DNA from: Myxococcales bacterium
GTDB taxonomy: Bacteria; Myxococcota_A; Bradymonadia; UBA7976; UBA1532
DNA: 64,000 nucleotides
Assembly (NCBI GenBank): GCA_020633465.1
Contig: JACKDN010000011.1
Location: 1 to 64,000 of the forward strand
Direction: 5' to 3'
Shown one piece after another: positions 49,842 through 59,224 of this stretch. Every line of letters starts with the position of its first letter. The first letter of the stretch is position 1. Below the pieces are notes generated by a model that was not told where the DNA came from, ran no database searches, and saw nothing but the letters and a program-made list of their open reading frames with translations. Made by a program: the position numbers and the translations under genes.

Positions 49842-51959
49842 TCAGTTCTGCAGGAAGGCCAGGCTGTTGTTCAGCGCCGCGCGCATCACCGCGCGCGCCC
49901 ACTCGGTGTCGTTGGCCGTGCCGTCGCTGTCGGCGTCGCCGCTGTCCTCGAAGCTCCAGTCCTCGGTGAAGAAGGCGAAGCCGTAACGCGGCGTGATGTC
50001 GGTGTAGTCGCCCACCGCGCCGTTCCAGTCCCACATGACGCCCACCTGGCTCGACACGCGGCGCTTGCCCCCGTTCTTCGTGCCCAGCTCGTCGTAGAAG
50101 ACGCCCTGCGCGCTGGCGAAGCCGTCGTTCCACGAAGGATCCAGCGTCTGCAGGAAGGCCGCGCGGTCGGCGTTGTCCATCAGGTCGCCCTTCGCCAGCT
50201 TGGTCCAGAACCGCCCGAACTCGGCCGGCGTGATCGTGTTGGCCAGCGACGTGTAGTAGTTCTCGTGGTTCTCGAGGCTGCGGTGGCTGTTCGGCAGCCC
50301 GTTCAGGCAGCTCGTCTCGGCCTGGTTCGCGTTCCACAGCGTCCCGTTGGCCCGGAACCAGGTGACGAAGGTGTCGCACGAGACCGCGTTCACGCAGCTG
50401 TCGGCCGACGCCGAGATGCGCTTGTCGACCGTGCAGATGTCGGTCACCTCGCCCACGTTCTGCAGGCCCACCACGTCGCGCAGCCAGTCGTCGAGGCCGC
50501 GCTCGCCGTCGAGCCCGCGCAGCACGCCGTGCAGCATGTCGGTCGACGCCGTGTCGCTGCCGATCAGCATGTTGCTCATGTAGGTCTGGATGGTCTGCGG
50601 CTGGCCCAGGTCGGCCTGCGTGAAGCCGCGCGTCGCCTCGCCCCGCCACGCCGTGTTGCCGAAGAAGCGCGTGTCGTCCATCTCGATGTCGGGGTGGCTG
50701 GCCACGCGGGCGCCGATGAGCACCTTCGACGTGCTGGCCATGTAGAAGGGCTCGTGCAGGTTCATCGACACGTAGTCGCCGGTCTGCAGGTCCTGCACGA
50801 TGAAGCCGAAGGTGCCGCGCTGCCCGTCGTTGCCGTTGGTGCTGAACTCGGCGACGGCCGCGCCCAGCGCCAGGATGTTGGCGTCCCCGCCGAGCGGCCG
50901 GTTCGACTCGACGAGCTGGCGCGTCACCGGGCGGTGCCAGATGGCGCTGAAGCGAAGCTGCCCCGCCACGACGTAGGCGTCCACGTCCACCAGCACCAGG
51001 TTCTGCTTGGTGTACGTCTCGTTCCACTCCGTCAGGCTGGCCTCGGTCATGTCGCGGCGCGACGCCCAGCCCTGCACGCTGCTGTCCTGCTTCACCCAGA
51101 TGCCGGCGAAGCGCTGCAGCCCGGCCGCGCTGTAGCCGCTGATGTCGTAGGGCGCGTAGCCCGCGGCGTCGTAGGCGGCCCACCGGTTCGCGTAGCCCGC
51201 GCTCGACAGCAGCGCGTGGGCGTGGAAGTCGGTGCGGCCGTCCTTCACGAACACCGCGGCGTAGCGCGTCGACCCGCCGTAGGTGTAGCCGTTGATGCGC
51301 GTGGGCCGATAGCCCAGCGCCTGATAGTCGGCGATCTTGATGTTCAGGTCGTTCAGCGTCAGGCGGCGGTGCGACTTCCACGGCGTCGGCGAGGCGTCCT
51401 TCACGAACACCACGTGGTAGCGCGGCGCGCCGCCGACGGTGTGCGCGTCGAGGTCGAGCACGCGGTAGCCCTCGGCCTGGCGCGCGTTCCACAGCGCCAC
51501 GTAGTCGGCGTCGCTCAGGTTGCGGTGCGACGACCAGTCGACGACGCGGTCGTCGCGGTGCCACAGCCCCGTGTAGCGCGTGCCGGCGGGCGTCTGCACC
51601 GCGTTCAGGCCGGCTGGGTGGTAGCCCAGGTCGCGCCAGGTGGCCCAGGCGGCGGCGTAGTCCGCGCTGGCGACCCCGGCGACGTGCTGCCGGTACACCA
51701 CCGGCTCGGCCAGGGCGGGGTGCAGGTTGGGCGTGACGTAGCCGCCGCCCGGCCCGCGGCCGCCGCCGAGGTCGACCACCCCGTAGGTCGGCGCGTCGTC
51801 GGCGGTCACGTCGGCGCGCGTCGGCTCGGCGGTCGCCGCGCGCACCGTCAGCGCCTCGTGATCCGCGGGCTGGCCCTCGGTGCTCACGTCCTCGAGATCG
51901 CCGCAGGCCCACAGGCCCAGGGCGCACGTCACCGTCGACAGGAACTGCCAGTGCTTCAT
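49842..51959 (-). CDS. Lipoprotein with tandem BTRD1-type repeats and beta-lactamase-like serine hydrolase domain
   Basis: A 705-residue lipoprotein (ATG 51959, lipobox LWAC). Residues ~85-330 contain five ~47-residue repeats of the form YxxxWxxxxxxGYRPxxxxxYxxxGxxRYAxxWVK, the bacterial tandem repeat domain 1 seen in polyglycine hydrolases, where it makes a propeller. The C-terminal half is a class A beta-lactamase/transpeptidase-like domain with STSK at 409-412 as the Ser-x-x-Lys pair, and an SCVNAVSCDTF Cys pair. It probably cleaves a peptide or amide bond at the cell surface. It lies 76 bp after the anti-sigma gene and may be part of that ECF regulon. Confidence 0.85.
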   Translation of the reverse strand: MKHWQFLSTVTCALGLWACGDLEDVSTEGQPADHEALTVRAATAEPTRADVTADDAPTYGVVDLGGGRGPGGGYVTPNLHPALAEPVVYRQHVAGVASADYAAAWATWRDLGYHPAGLNAVQTPAGTRYTGLWHRDDRVVDWSSHRNLSDADYVALWNARQAEGYRVLDLDAHTVGGAPRYHVVFVKDASPTPWKSHRRLTLNDLNIKIADYQALGYRPTRINGYTYGGSTRYAAVFVKDGRTDFHAHALLSSAGYANRWAAYDAAGYAPYDISGYSAAGLQRFAGIWVKQDSSVQGWASRRDMTEASLTEWNETYTKQNLVLVDVDAYVVAGQLRFSAIWHRPVTRQLVESNRPLGGDANILALGAAVAEFSTNGNDGQRGTFGFIVQDLQTGDYVSMNLHEPFYMASTSKVLIGARVASHPDIEMDDTRFFGNTAWRGEATRGFTQADLGQPQTIQTYMSNMLIGSDTASTDMLHGVLRGLDGERGLDDWLRDVVGLQNVGEVTDICTVDKRISASADSCVNAVSCDTFVTWFRANGTLWNANQAETSCLNGLPNSHRSLENHENYYTSLANTITPAEFGRFWTKLAKGDLMDNADRAAFLQTLDPSWNDGFASAQGVFYDELGTKNGGKRRVSSQVGVMWDWNGAVGDYTDITPRYGFAFFTEDWSFEDSGDADSDGTANDTEWARAVMRAALNNSLAFLQN

Positions 51960-52035
51960 CGTCTTGCTCCGGTTCGGATGGGTGCCGGCGTCGCGCCGGC
52001 CTCACCCTGTCCCTTCGCGACGAGCGCGGCGGGTC

Positions 52036-52807
52036 TTACCGGGAAAAACGAAAAAGGTGGATCAGGCGGCGGGCGGGGGCGGGATCGTCCGCGCGCAGCA
52101 GGTCGGCGTCGTCGACGTCGAGGTCGGCGGGGCGCACCAGCAGCACCAGCGCGCCCTCGCCCTCGGGCAGGGTGAGGGTGTCGCCGACGACGGCGTCGAG
52201 GCGCACGGCGCCGCTGGGGCTGACCTGCAGGGGCGCGTCGACGGGCGTGTCCACCGCGCCCTGGCGCAGGTAGAGGCGCGCGACGACGGCGCCGGTGACG
52301 TCCGCCGCCGGGCGCGCCACCAGCTGCACGCGCGCGCCGGGGCCGTAGCTCGCGCGCGCGCCGTCCTCGATCACCGGATCGGCGCGCATCGTCTGGTCAC
52401 CGGGGCCCGCGACGAGCCGATAGGCCGGCAGCGCCGTGGGATCACCCAGGGTGAGCACCGCCAGGACCACGGCCGCGGCCAGCGCCGCCGCCGCCCCGGC
52501 CGCCCAGGCCAGCGGGCGGCGCCGCGGCTGCGCCGGTGCGGGCGCGGGCGGCGCGGGCGGCGGGGCCGGGGCGCGCGAAGGGCAGCGGCGCGGGGGCATC
52601 CTCGTCGTCGGCTTCTTCGGCCCGGCCCATCGCGGCGAAGGCCGCCTCGAACATCGCGTCCGCCTCGGCCGCGTCGGGCGGCCGCAGCGCGTCGTCGTCT
52701 TCGGGCAAGGCGTCGAGCGCCTCGTCCTGCGCGCGCGCCAGCGCGCCCAGCGCCGCGAGCAGCTCGTCGCCGGCGTCGGGATCGTCCGGTCGGGGTCGGT
52801 CACTCAT
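52036..52807 (-). CDS. Probable anti-sigma factor, one frameshift
   Basis: ATG 52807 has GGTGAGGTGCGAG upstream and is 9 bp after the ECF sigma gene. The first ~80 residues (RPDDPDAGDELLAALGALARAQDEALDAL, then EADAMFEAAFAAMG) are acidic and helical, as in anti-sigma N-termini. At about 52555-52575, inside a G/C-rich Ala-Pro stretch, the sensible reading moves to a second frame. That frame encodes a single transmembrane helix (LAWAAGAAAALAAAVVLAVL) and a ~130-residue outer beta domain (DTLTLPEGEGALVLLVRPADL). The single-pass plan fits a membrane anti-sigma factor. As sequenced, one base must be added or removed. Confidence 0.68.
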
Positions 52808-52815
52808 CTCGCACC

Positions 52816-53469
52816 TCACCCCTCCCTTCGCGCCGAGTCGGTGGAATCTTTCATGACGACCTGCAGGGCCGCCTGCGCCGCCTTCTTCAGGCGGTTGCGC
52901 CACACGTACACCGCGTTGGCCGTCATGTCGTGCGCCGCGCACACCGCCTCGACGTCGCGCTGCTCGACCACCAGCTCGACGAACAAGGTGTAGCCCAGCG
53001 GGCTCAGGTCGGCGCGCAGCACGTCCAGCACGCGCGCGAGCTGATCGCGGCCGGCCACCGCGCCGTGGGCCGACGGCGTCGCGCCCGCGACGTGCTCCAG
53101 CGCGGCCGACTCGGTCGGGGTGTCCGTCCACGGGCTGCGCCGCCCGCTGCGCAGGATGGACGCGACCGTGTGCTCGGCGACGCGCCCCACCCAGGTCGTC
53201 AGCGACGCGCCCAGCGCGGGATCCCACCGCCGCAGCGCCCGCCCGTCGTGCTCGTACAGCGCGACGAACACCTCCTGGGTCAGGTCGAGCACCTCCTGCC
53301 GCAGCACCCGCCCGCCGCTGGCGCCGGCGCGCCGCGTCAGCGCGGCGTACACCCGCCGCTGCACGTGGGGCATCAGCGCGTCGAACAGCGCGCGCGCCGC
53401 CGCGCGGTCGCCTTCGAGGGCGCGCGCGACGTCGGCGGGGGTGAGGGCGGTGGGGGGCGGCGGCGTCAC
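52816..53469 (-). CDS. ECF-like RNA polymerase sigma factor
   Basis: A 217-residue factor. Region 2 is RRVYAALTRRAG...DLTQEVFVALYEHDGRALRRWDP...LTTWVGRVAEHTVASILR. Region 4 is partly degenerate (DLSPLGYTLFVELVVEQRDVEAVCAAHDMTANAVYVWRNRLKKAAQ), with a helix-turn-helix that should read a -35 element. The start is GTG 53469, 7 bp after the protease stop, and the anti-sigma gene follows after 8 bp. Layout: protease, sigma, anti-sigma. The membrane anti-sigma would hold it inactive until an envelope signal arrives. Confidence 0.82.
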   Translation of the reverse strand: MTPPPPTALTPADVARALEGDRAAARALFDALMPHVQRRVYAALTRRAGASGGRVLRQEVLDLTQEVFVALYEHDGRALRRWDPALGASLTTWVGRVAEHTVASILRSGRRSPWTDTPTESAALEHVAGATPSAHGAVAGRDQLARVLDVLRADLSPLGYTLFVELVVEQRDVEAVCAAHDMTANAVYVWRNRLKKAAQAALQVVMKDSTDSARREG

Positions 53470-53476
53470 GCCACGC

Positions 53477-55423
53477 TCAATACACGAACAGCTCGCTGCT
53501 CGTCAGGGTGGTCTTGCCGGCGGCGGTCACCGGGATCTGCAGGAAGCCCCAGATGGGCGGCTGGTTGCCCAGCGGGCCGCACAGGCCGACGCTGAACGAC
53601 GAGCTGTCGGGCAGCGGCGCCAGCTTGATGTCCAGGAACTGGCCGTTGAAGGTCTTCACCTTCACCACCGGCGTGCCCAGGTTCGCGCCCTTCAGGTTCG
53701 GGTCGAGCTGCCCCTTCAGGGTGCAGGTGTAGAAGCCGCACACCGGGCAGTTGGGCGAGCCGGGCTGCGGCACCACGAAGGGATCGAGGTAGGCGCTCGA
53801 CCCCTGGGGATCGGGCGCCAGCTCGTCGACCGCCACCGGCACCGCGTCGGCGAACAGCAGCGGATCGAGCGCATCGAAGTCGGGCGTCGCGTCGCCGCCC
53901 GCGGGCCGCGGCGGCGGCAGCGTCGGCCGGCTGGCGGCGGGCGGGCAGTTGCCGATCGGGGCGCCGTCGGGGCAAGCGAGCGCGAAGGCCCGCGCCACCG
54001 ACAGGCGGCGCTGACGCCTCAGCGGCTTAAGCCCGAAGTCGGCCTTGGGGCCCAGCGGCTCGCTCGCGGCGTAGATCAGCGCCATCACCTCGTCGCCGGT
54101 GAGCTCGGGCCGCAGGCTCCACACCAGGGCGGCGGCGCCCGCGACGGCCGCGGTCGACATCGACGTCCCGCTGAGCACCTTGGTGGGCGCGTCGACCGGG
54201 GTCTGCGTGTCGAGGGGCACCACCACCGCCTGGCCCGGCGCCACCAGGCGCGGCGTGGCGTCCTCGCGCACGACGGCCAGCGGCGCGTCGCGGCCGTCGA
54301 CGCCGCCCACCGCGTGCACCAGCGGCGCGTAGGTCCCGCGCGGCAGCCGCTCGTCGCCGGGACACTCGCGGCGCAGCGCCTCCCAGGCCGCGGGGGCCAG
54401 GGGCCCGGTGTCGCCGTCGGCGGCCTTGTTGCCGGCGGCGGCGATCAGCAGCGCCCCCTCGCAGGCGGCGTAGCGCGTGGCCCAGAAGGCGGCCAGCGCC
54501 GGCAGCCGCTCGGCCTCCTCGAGGCCGTACCGGGCGTCCCAGCCGAGCGACAGGTTCAGGATCAGGTGGGCCGGGCGCGCACGATCGGGCGCCAGGCGCC
54601 ACTCGTCGACGGCCTCGGCCACCGCCGCCGCGTACTCGATCTGCGTGCCGAAGTAGCCACCCAGCGCCCCCTCGATGCCGCGCTGCACGTAGGCCATCGC
54701 GTGGTAGTTGGGCACCGTCGCCGCGCAGACGGGGCCCGCGCCGCGATCCGGGCAGGTCGCCGCGCGCACCACCGACGACACGGCCTCGGGGTGGTCGACG
54801 GTGTCGAGGGGCACGTCCCACTGGGCGCCGCCGAAGCCGCCGTCGATCACCGCCACGCGCGTGGGCGCGAGGGCGAAGGGCGCGGCGATCGACCAGTCGG
54901 GCAGCTCGATCTGGGCGGCGAAGGCCTCGAACAGCGCGTCGTTGACCTCGTCGGGCACCGCGTGTCCGCCCACGACGTCGCAGTCACGCTCCAGCCGCAG
55001 CGACGCCGTGTCGGGCAGGGCGTCGACGTCCGGCGTGGGCTGAGCGGGGTCCGCGGGCAGCCAGGTGTAGACGCACAGCCGCTGCAGCTCGGGGTCGCGG
55101 CTGAGCGCGAAGGGCTCGGTGATGGTCCACGTGCCGTGGACGCTGGGCGCCGAAGGGCACTCCGCGACGGCGATGCGATAGCCCACCCACTGGCGCTCGT
55201 CGCAGGCCTCTTCGAAGCCGGCCGGCGGGGCGTCCTCGCGGCCACCACATTCGTAAGGCGTCGGTCGCCCCAGCCGCGCCCGCCGCTGACAGACGCGCTG
55301 CTGACGCGCCGTGAGCGCCTCGGCCGTCTGGTCCGCGGGCGTGACCGCGGCCGAGGGCTCGCCGTCGCAGGCCAGCAACAGCAGCGCGGCCAAGCCGCAG
55401 ATCACCACCGACGTCGCGCGCAT
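53477..55423 (-). CDS. Subtilisin-like (S8) serine protease lipoprotein
   Basis: A 648-residue lipoprotein (ATG 55423, GGGGGAAG upstream, lipobox LLAC). The catalytic triad is readable as VAVIDGGF (Asp), a degenerate HPEAVSSVV (His, normally HGTxVAG) and SGTSMSTAAVAG (Ser), with IAAAGN as the oxyanion-hole Asn. The C-terminal ~150 residues form a separate all-beta domain with a Cys pair (CPVCGFYTC). It is predicted to be an envelope-attached peptidase. It starts an operon with the ECF sigma and anti-sigma genes, so it may be a product of, or an input to, that system. The degenerate His motif leaves activity uncertain. Confidence 0.85.
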   Translation of the reverse strand: MRATSVVICGLAALLLLACDGEPSAAVTPADQTAEALTARQQRVCQRRARLGRPTPYECGGREDAPPAGFEEACDERQWVGYRIAVAECPSAPSVHGTWTITEPFALSRDPELQRLCVYTWLPADPAQPTPDVDALPDTASLRLERDCDVVGGHAVPDEVNDALFEAFAAQIELPDWSIAAPFALAPTRVAVIDGGFGGAQWDVPLDTVDHPEAVSSVVRAATCPDRGAGPVCAATVPNYHAMAYVQRGIEGALGGYFGTQIEYAAAVAEAVDEWRLAPDRARPAHLILNLSLGWDARYGLEEAERLPALAAFWATRYAACEGALLIAAAGNKAADGDTGPLAPAAWEALRRECPGDERLPRGTYAPLVHAVGGVDGRDAPLAVVREDATPRLVAPGQAVVVPLDTQTPVDAPTKVLSGTSMSTAAVAGAAALVWSLRPELTGDEVMALIYAASEPLGPKADFGLKPLRRQRRLSVARAFALACPDGAPIGNCPPAASRPTLPPPRPAGGDATPDFDALDPLLFADAVPVAVDELAPDPQGSSAYLDPFVVPQPGSPNCPVCGFYTCTLKGQLDPNLKGANLGTPVVKVKTFNGQFLDIKLAPLPDSSSFSVGLCGPLGNQPPIWGFLQIPVTAAGKTTLTSSELFVY

Positions 55424-55493
55424 GCTTCCCCCTGACTGACGAGAACCGCGCCTCGAACGGGCCGCTCGAAGCGAACATTCCGAAGGCATGGAA

Positions 55494-57917
55494 TTAGGGA
55501 ACGAAGACCCGGTAGTCAACCGCTTCCGAACGCCCTTCGACTCGCGCGAAGGCGGCAGGCAGGTCCGGGGCGTCGCCGAGGGCCGCGTAGAGCGCCTCGC
55601 CGAAGGCCGCGGCCGCGCCGTCGTCGACCGGGCGGACCGGCGCCACCACCGCTTCGGCGCCGCGCAGCAGGAAGGCGTGGGCCAACCCCAGGCCTTGCGC
55701 GGCCGCCCCCTCGGCGCGCCCGGTCTCACAGCCGGACAGCACGACGGTGGTGGGCACGCGGGGCAGCACCAGCAGATCGCCCAAGGCGAGCGGCCCGTCG
55801 CGCAGCGGCAGCGCGCTGTCCCAGCCCTCGAAGCCGGCGTAGCGCCCGTGGCCGGCGTAGTGCAGGTGGTCCACCTCGGTCAGCGCCGCCCGCACGGCGG
55901 CCCGCGTCGCGGCCGCGCCCACCAGGCGCCGCACCGTCGGCCGCGCCGCCGCGAGCCCGGGCCCCACCCGCTCGGCCTCGCGGCGCGCCCGGCAGGTCGC
56001 CGGTGGATCGGCCACCAGCAGCGCCGCCGAGCCTGCCGGGCGCGCCGACCGCGGCGGCAGATCCATCGCGTAGACCGCCGGGCGCCCAGCCAGATCGAGC
56101 CCCGCCTCGCCGGTCGGTCCCACGGCGAGCACCCGCACCCGCGCGGCCGCCGCCAGGCGCCCCCGGACCAGCGCCGTCCAGGCCAGGGCTCGACGTCGGC
56201 CGCCACCGTGCCGGCCGCGTCCCGCGCGAACACGACCCAGCCCTCGTCGGGCCGGCGCGCCCAGGTCAGCAGCGCCTCGCCCGGCGCGGGCCCGCCAACG
56301 GCGCGTCCTCACCAGCCGGGCGCGGCCAGGGACACCAGGGCCTCGTCCAGCAGGCCGCGCAGCGCGCGCGCCTTCACCGCCCGGCGGCGCGGGCCGCGCC
56401 AGCGCCTCGGCCGAACGCTCCCAGTCCGCGGCCGCGTCGCGCCAGCGCCGCGCAGGCCTGCTGATAACGGGTCAGCGCCGCCTCCAGCGTGCGCGGCCGC
56501 CGCGTCCAGCCCATCGACCGCCTGCGCGGTCGGCAGCGTCGTCAGCACCCGCCGCCGCGCTGCGCCGCGTCCATCGCCCCAGCGACGTCGCCCGCGGCCC
56601 GAGCGCCGCCACCAGGCGCGCCGCGCTCTCGTGACGATCGGCCGCGAAGGCCACCCGCCCGGCGTCGACCGGCACGTCGAGCGCGCGCGCCGCCACGACC
56701 GCCTCGGCGCGCGCGAAGCGGGCGGCCGCCGCGGCGTGATCACCCAGCCGCGCCAACAGGACGCCCGCGTCGACCAGCACCTGCCAGCGCAGGCGCTCGA
56801 GCGCCGCGTCGGCGGTCTGCTCGGCCAGCGCGTCCAGCGCCGCGATCCGCGCCTCCGGCGCCTCGGCCCGATGCGCCGTGAGATACCGGGCCCAGGCCCG
56901 CAGCTCGGGGCCCGCGCCGTCGGGCAGCGGCGGCGGCGCGGCCTCGTCGGCGCGGCCGGCGCGCAGGGCCCAAAGCGCGAGGTTCAGCCGCGCGTTGGCG
57001 CGCTTGAGCGGCGACGCCTTGTCGCAGGCGGCGAAGCGATCCACCGCGCGGCGCAGCACCTCGCCGGTGCCGGCCTCGCGCGCGCGCGACGAGGCGAGCC
57101 GCGCCCAGCCCAGATTCGCGAACAGATCCGCCTGCTTGCAGGCCGGCAGCGCGTCGGCGCCGGCGGCCAGATCCTCCAGCGCCGCGAGCGCCTCGTCCAC
57201 CCGGCCCAGCTCGAGGTGGGTCATCGCGCGCTCCTCGCGCAGGACGGGCAGCAGCGGCAGGTCGAGCCGCGTGGCGAGATCGGTCGAGGCGTCGAAGGCG
57301 CGCAGGGCGCCGCGCGCGTCGCCGCCGGCGCGCGCGACCAGCGCCTCGAAGTAACGGTGCAGGGCGCGCGCGGCCCCGTCGGCGGCCGGCGGGGGGTGGC
57401 GCGCGAGGGTGGCGCGGGCGTCAGCCAGGCGGCTGGCCTCGAGGTGCACGAACGACAGCACCACCGCGGTCAGCGCGGCGCCCGACGCGTCCCCGTCGGC
57501 GGCCTGCCGCGCGGCGGCCTCGGTCAGCAGCCGCACGGCCTCGTCCGGGCGCCCGTCGCGGTTGGCCTGCCGCCCCTCGGCATGGAGCCGTCGGCCCGGT
57601 GACCCCTCGGGGCTGGGCGCGAGCCGCACGGTGACCGGCCGTCGGCCCCGCACCCGCACCTCGCCCGCGCCCTTCAGCTGCACCCGCGCGCCGCCCGCGA
57701 CGGCGACCGCCCCCGCCGGCGCCTCGACCTGCTCGCCCTCGGCGAGGGCCACCCACGCGGTGATCGTCTCGTCGGGTCCTCGGCATTCGGGGCCGGGGCC
57801 GACGCCGACGCAGCCGGCCAGCAACAGATCGGGGGCGGGCTCGAGGGGCGGGGCCGGCTCGCGGCAGCCGGCACCGAGCAGGGCCCACAGCAGCAGGATG
57901 GGGCGCCGAGCGCGCAC
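55494..57917 (-). pseudogene. TPR-CHAT (caspase-like peptidase) lipoprotein gene with several frameshifts
   Basis: GTG 57917 encodes a lipoprotein signal (lipobox GAGC), then about 400 residues of TPR-like helices in one frame to ~56560. Between 56560 and 56170 the reading shifts at least twice: a VLTTLPTAQAVDGLDAA segment, the GEALLTWARRPDEGWVVFARD segment and the main CHAT domain lie in alternating frames. The CHAT domain (from ~56190) has the catalytic His in YAGHGRY (codon 55848-55850) and Cys in VLSGCETG (codon 55728-55730), the caspase-like dyad of HetF-type proteins. It would be a surface-anchored cysteine peptidase of about 800 residues. Whether it is a true pseudogene or an assembly-indel casualty cannot be decided here. 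Confidence 0.68.
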
Positions 57918-57931
57918 GCCGAGACGGCGCC

Positions 57932-59180
57932 CTACTTGCCGGCGTGCAGGATCGCGGTCACCGCGGTGGCCTTCTTGGCCGGCGGCAGCTTCAGCCCCTT
58001 GGTCATGGCGGCGACGCAGGTCTTGGTGGCCGCGTTGGGCGCCCCGCCGCCAGCGTACTTCGTGCCGGTGAGGCGGCCGTCGGGGCCGAACTTCAGCACG
58101 ATCACCCGCCGCTGCTTGGGGGTGACCCGCGCGCACGCGGCCGGCGAGGTCAGCTTCGCGAAGGCGGCCTTCACCTCGCCCGCGGCGCGGCCGAACACCT
58201 TCGCCACCTGCAGCCGGGCGGGCGGCGCGCCGCCGGCCGCGGGCTCGCCCTTCGTCTTCTTCTTGGCGGCCGGCGCGTCGTCCTCGGCCGCTTCGGCCTC
58301 GGGCGCGCCCTTCGCCTCTTCGCGCTTGCGGGTGGCGCGGCCGAAACGATCGGCCAGCAGGCCGCCGGTGGCCTTCGGACGCGGCGTCGGCATCGGGGGC
58401 GGCGTCTCGATGCGGCAGGCGCGGCGCACGCTGCGCTTCGAAGGCTCGGGCGGCGGCGGCGGCGCGGCGGCCGCGCGGGCGGTCGAGCCGCGACCCATGC
58501 CCCGAGGCCCGGCGAGGCGCGAGGCCGGCGGGCGCGACGCGCGCGAGGGGGCCGGCGAGGCTGAAGGGCGGGGCGCGGCGGGGGCTCGGCGGCGGCTACG
58601 CGGGCGCCGGCGCGGGCATCACCGCGCGGGTGGGCGCGGCGCGGCCCCTGGCGGCGGCATCGCCGCGGGCGGGGCTCGGCGACGGCCACCGCGGGCGCGT
58701 CGTCGGCCGGCGCGGCCTCCTCGGCCGTCGGGGCGGCCTGCGCCAGCGCGGCCTCGCCGTGGTCGCCGCCTCGACCGCCGCGTGGCGGCCGGCCGGCGTG
58801 GTGTCGATGCGCTTGCCCGGGGCCTCGGCCACCGGCTGCGGCTCGCCCTTGGGCGCGCGCCACGCGGCGCCCTTGTCGACGCGCCGCGCCTTGCCGCCCT
58901 CGAGCGTCCAGTTCGCGTTGTTGTGGTTCAGCCGCACGGTCACCGAGGCGCCCTCGGCCGTCTTCACGGTGTCGTCGGCGAAGACCTCGGCGTCCACGGC
59001 CAGGGCGCGGGCCGCCGAGCCTTCCGCGGCGCGCGTCGCCGTGACCTCGCCCTCGACGGCGAGCACGACGCCGGCGGGCGTGTCGTCGCCGGCGGCCGGC
59101 GCAGGCGCCTCGTCGGGCGCGGACGAGCTGCATCCGGCCCACAGGCCGACCAGCAACAGCAGAGGGGCAGCGTGTCGCAC
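57932..59180 (-). pseudogene. FecR-domain lipoprotein gene with AgmX/TonB-like C-terminus, frameshifted
   Basis: GTG 59180 encodes lipobox LWAGC and a FecR-like domain (GVVLAVEGEVTATRAAEG, then ADDTVKTAEGASVTVRLN), the ligand- or peptidoglycan-sensing beta domain. Around 58740-58780 the frame changes within Ala/Pro-rich sequence (TAEEAAPADDAPAVAV), and again near 58500-58620. The C-terminal 190 residues (from ~58500) contain a basic/Pro linker and a ~95-residue domain (VFGRAAGEVKAAFAKL, then VIVLKFGPDGRLTGTKY) resembling the TonB-like C-terminus of AgmX/PglI proteins. Neighbouring CHASE2-cyclase and CHAT genes make it part of one envelope signalling unit. Confidence 0.63.
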
Positions 59181-59224
59181 GTTCGGCACTGTAGTGCCTG
59201 GGCGGCGCCGGTACAACGCGCCGC

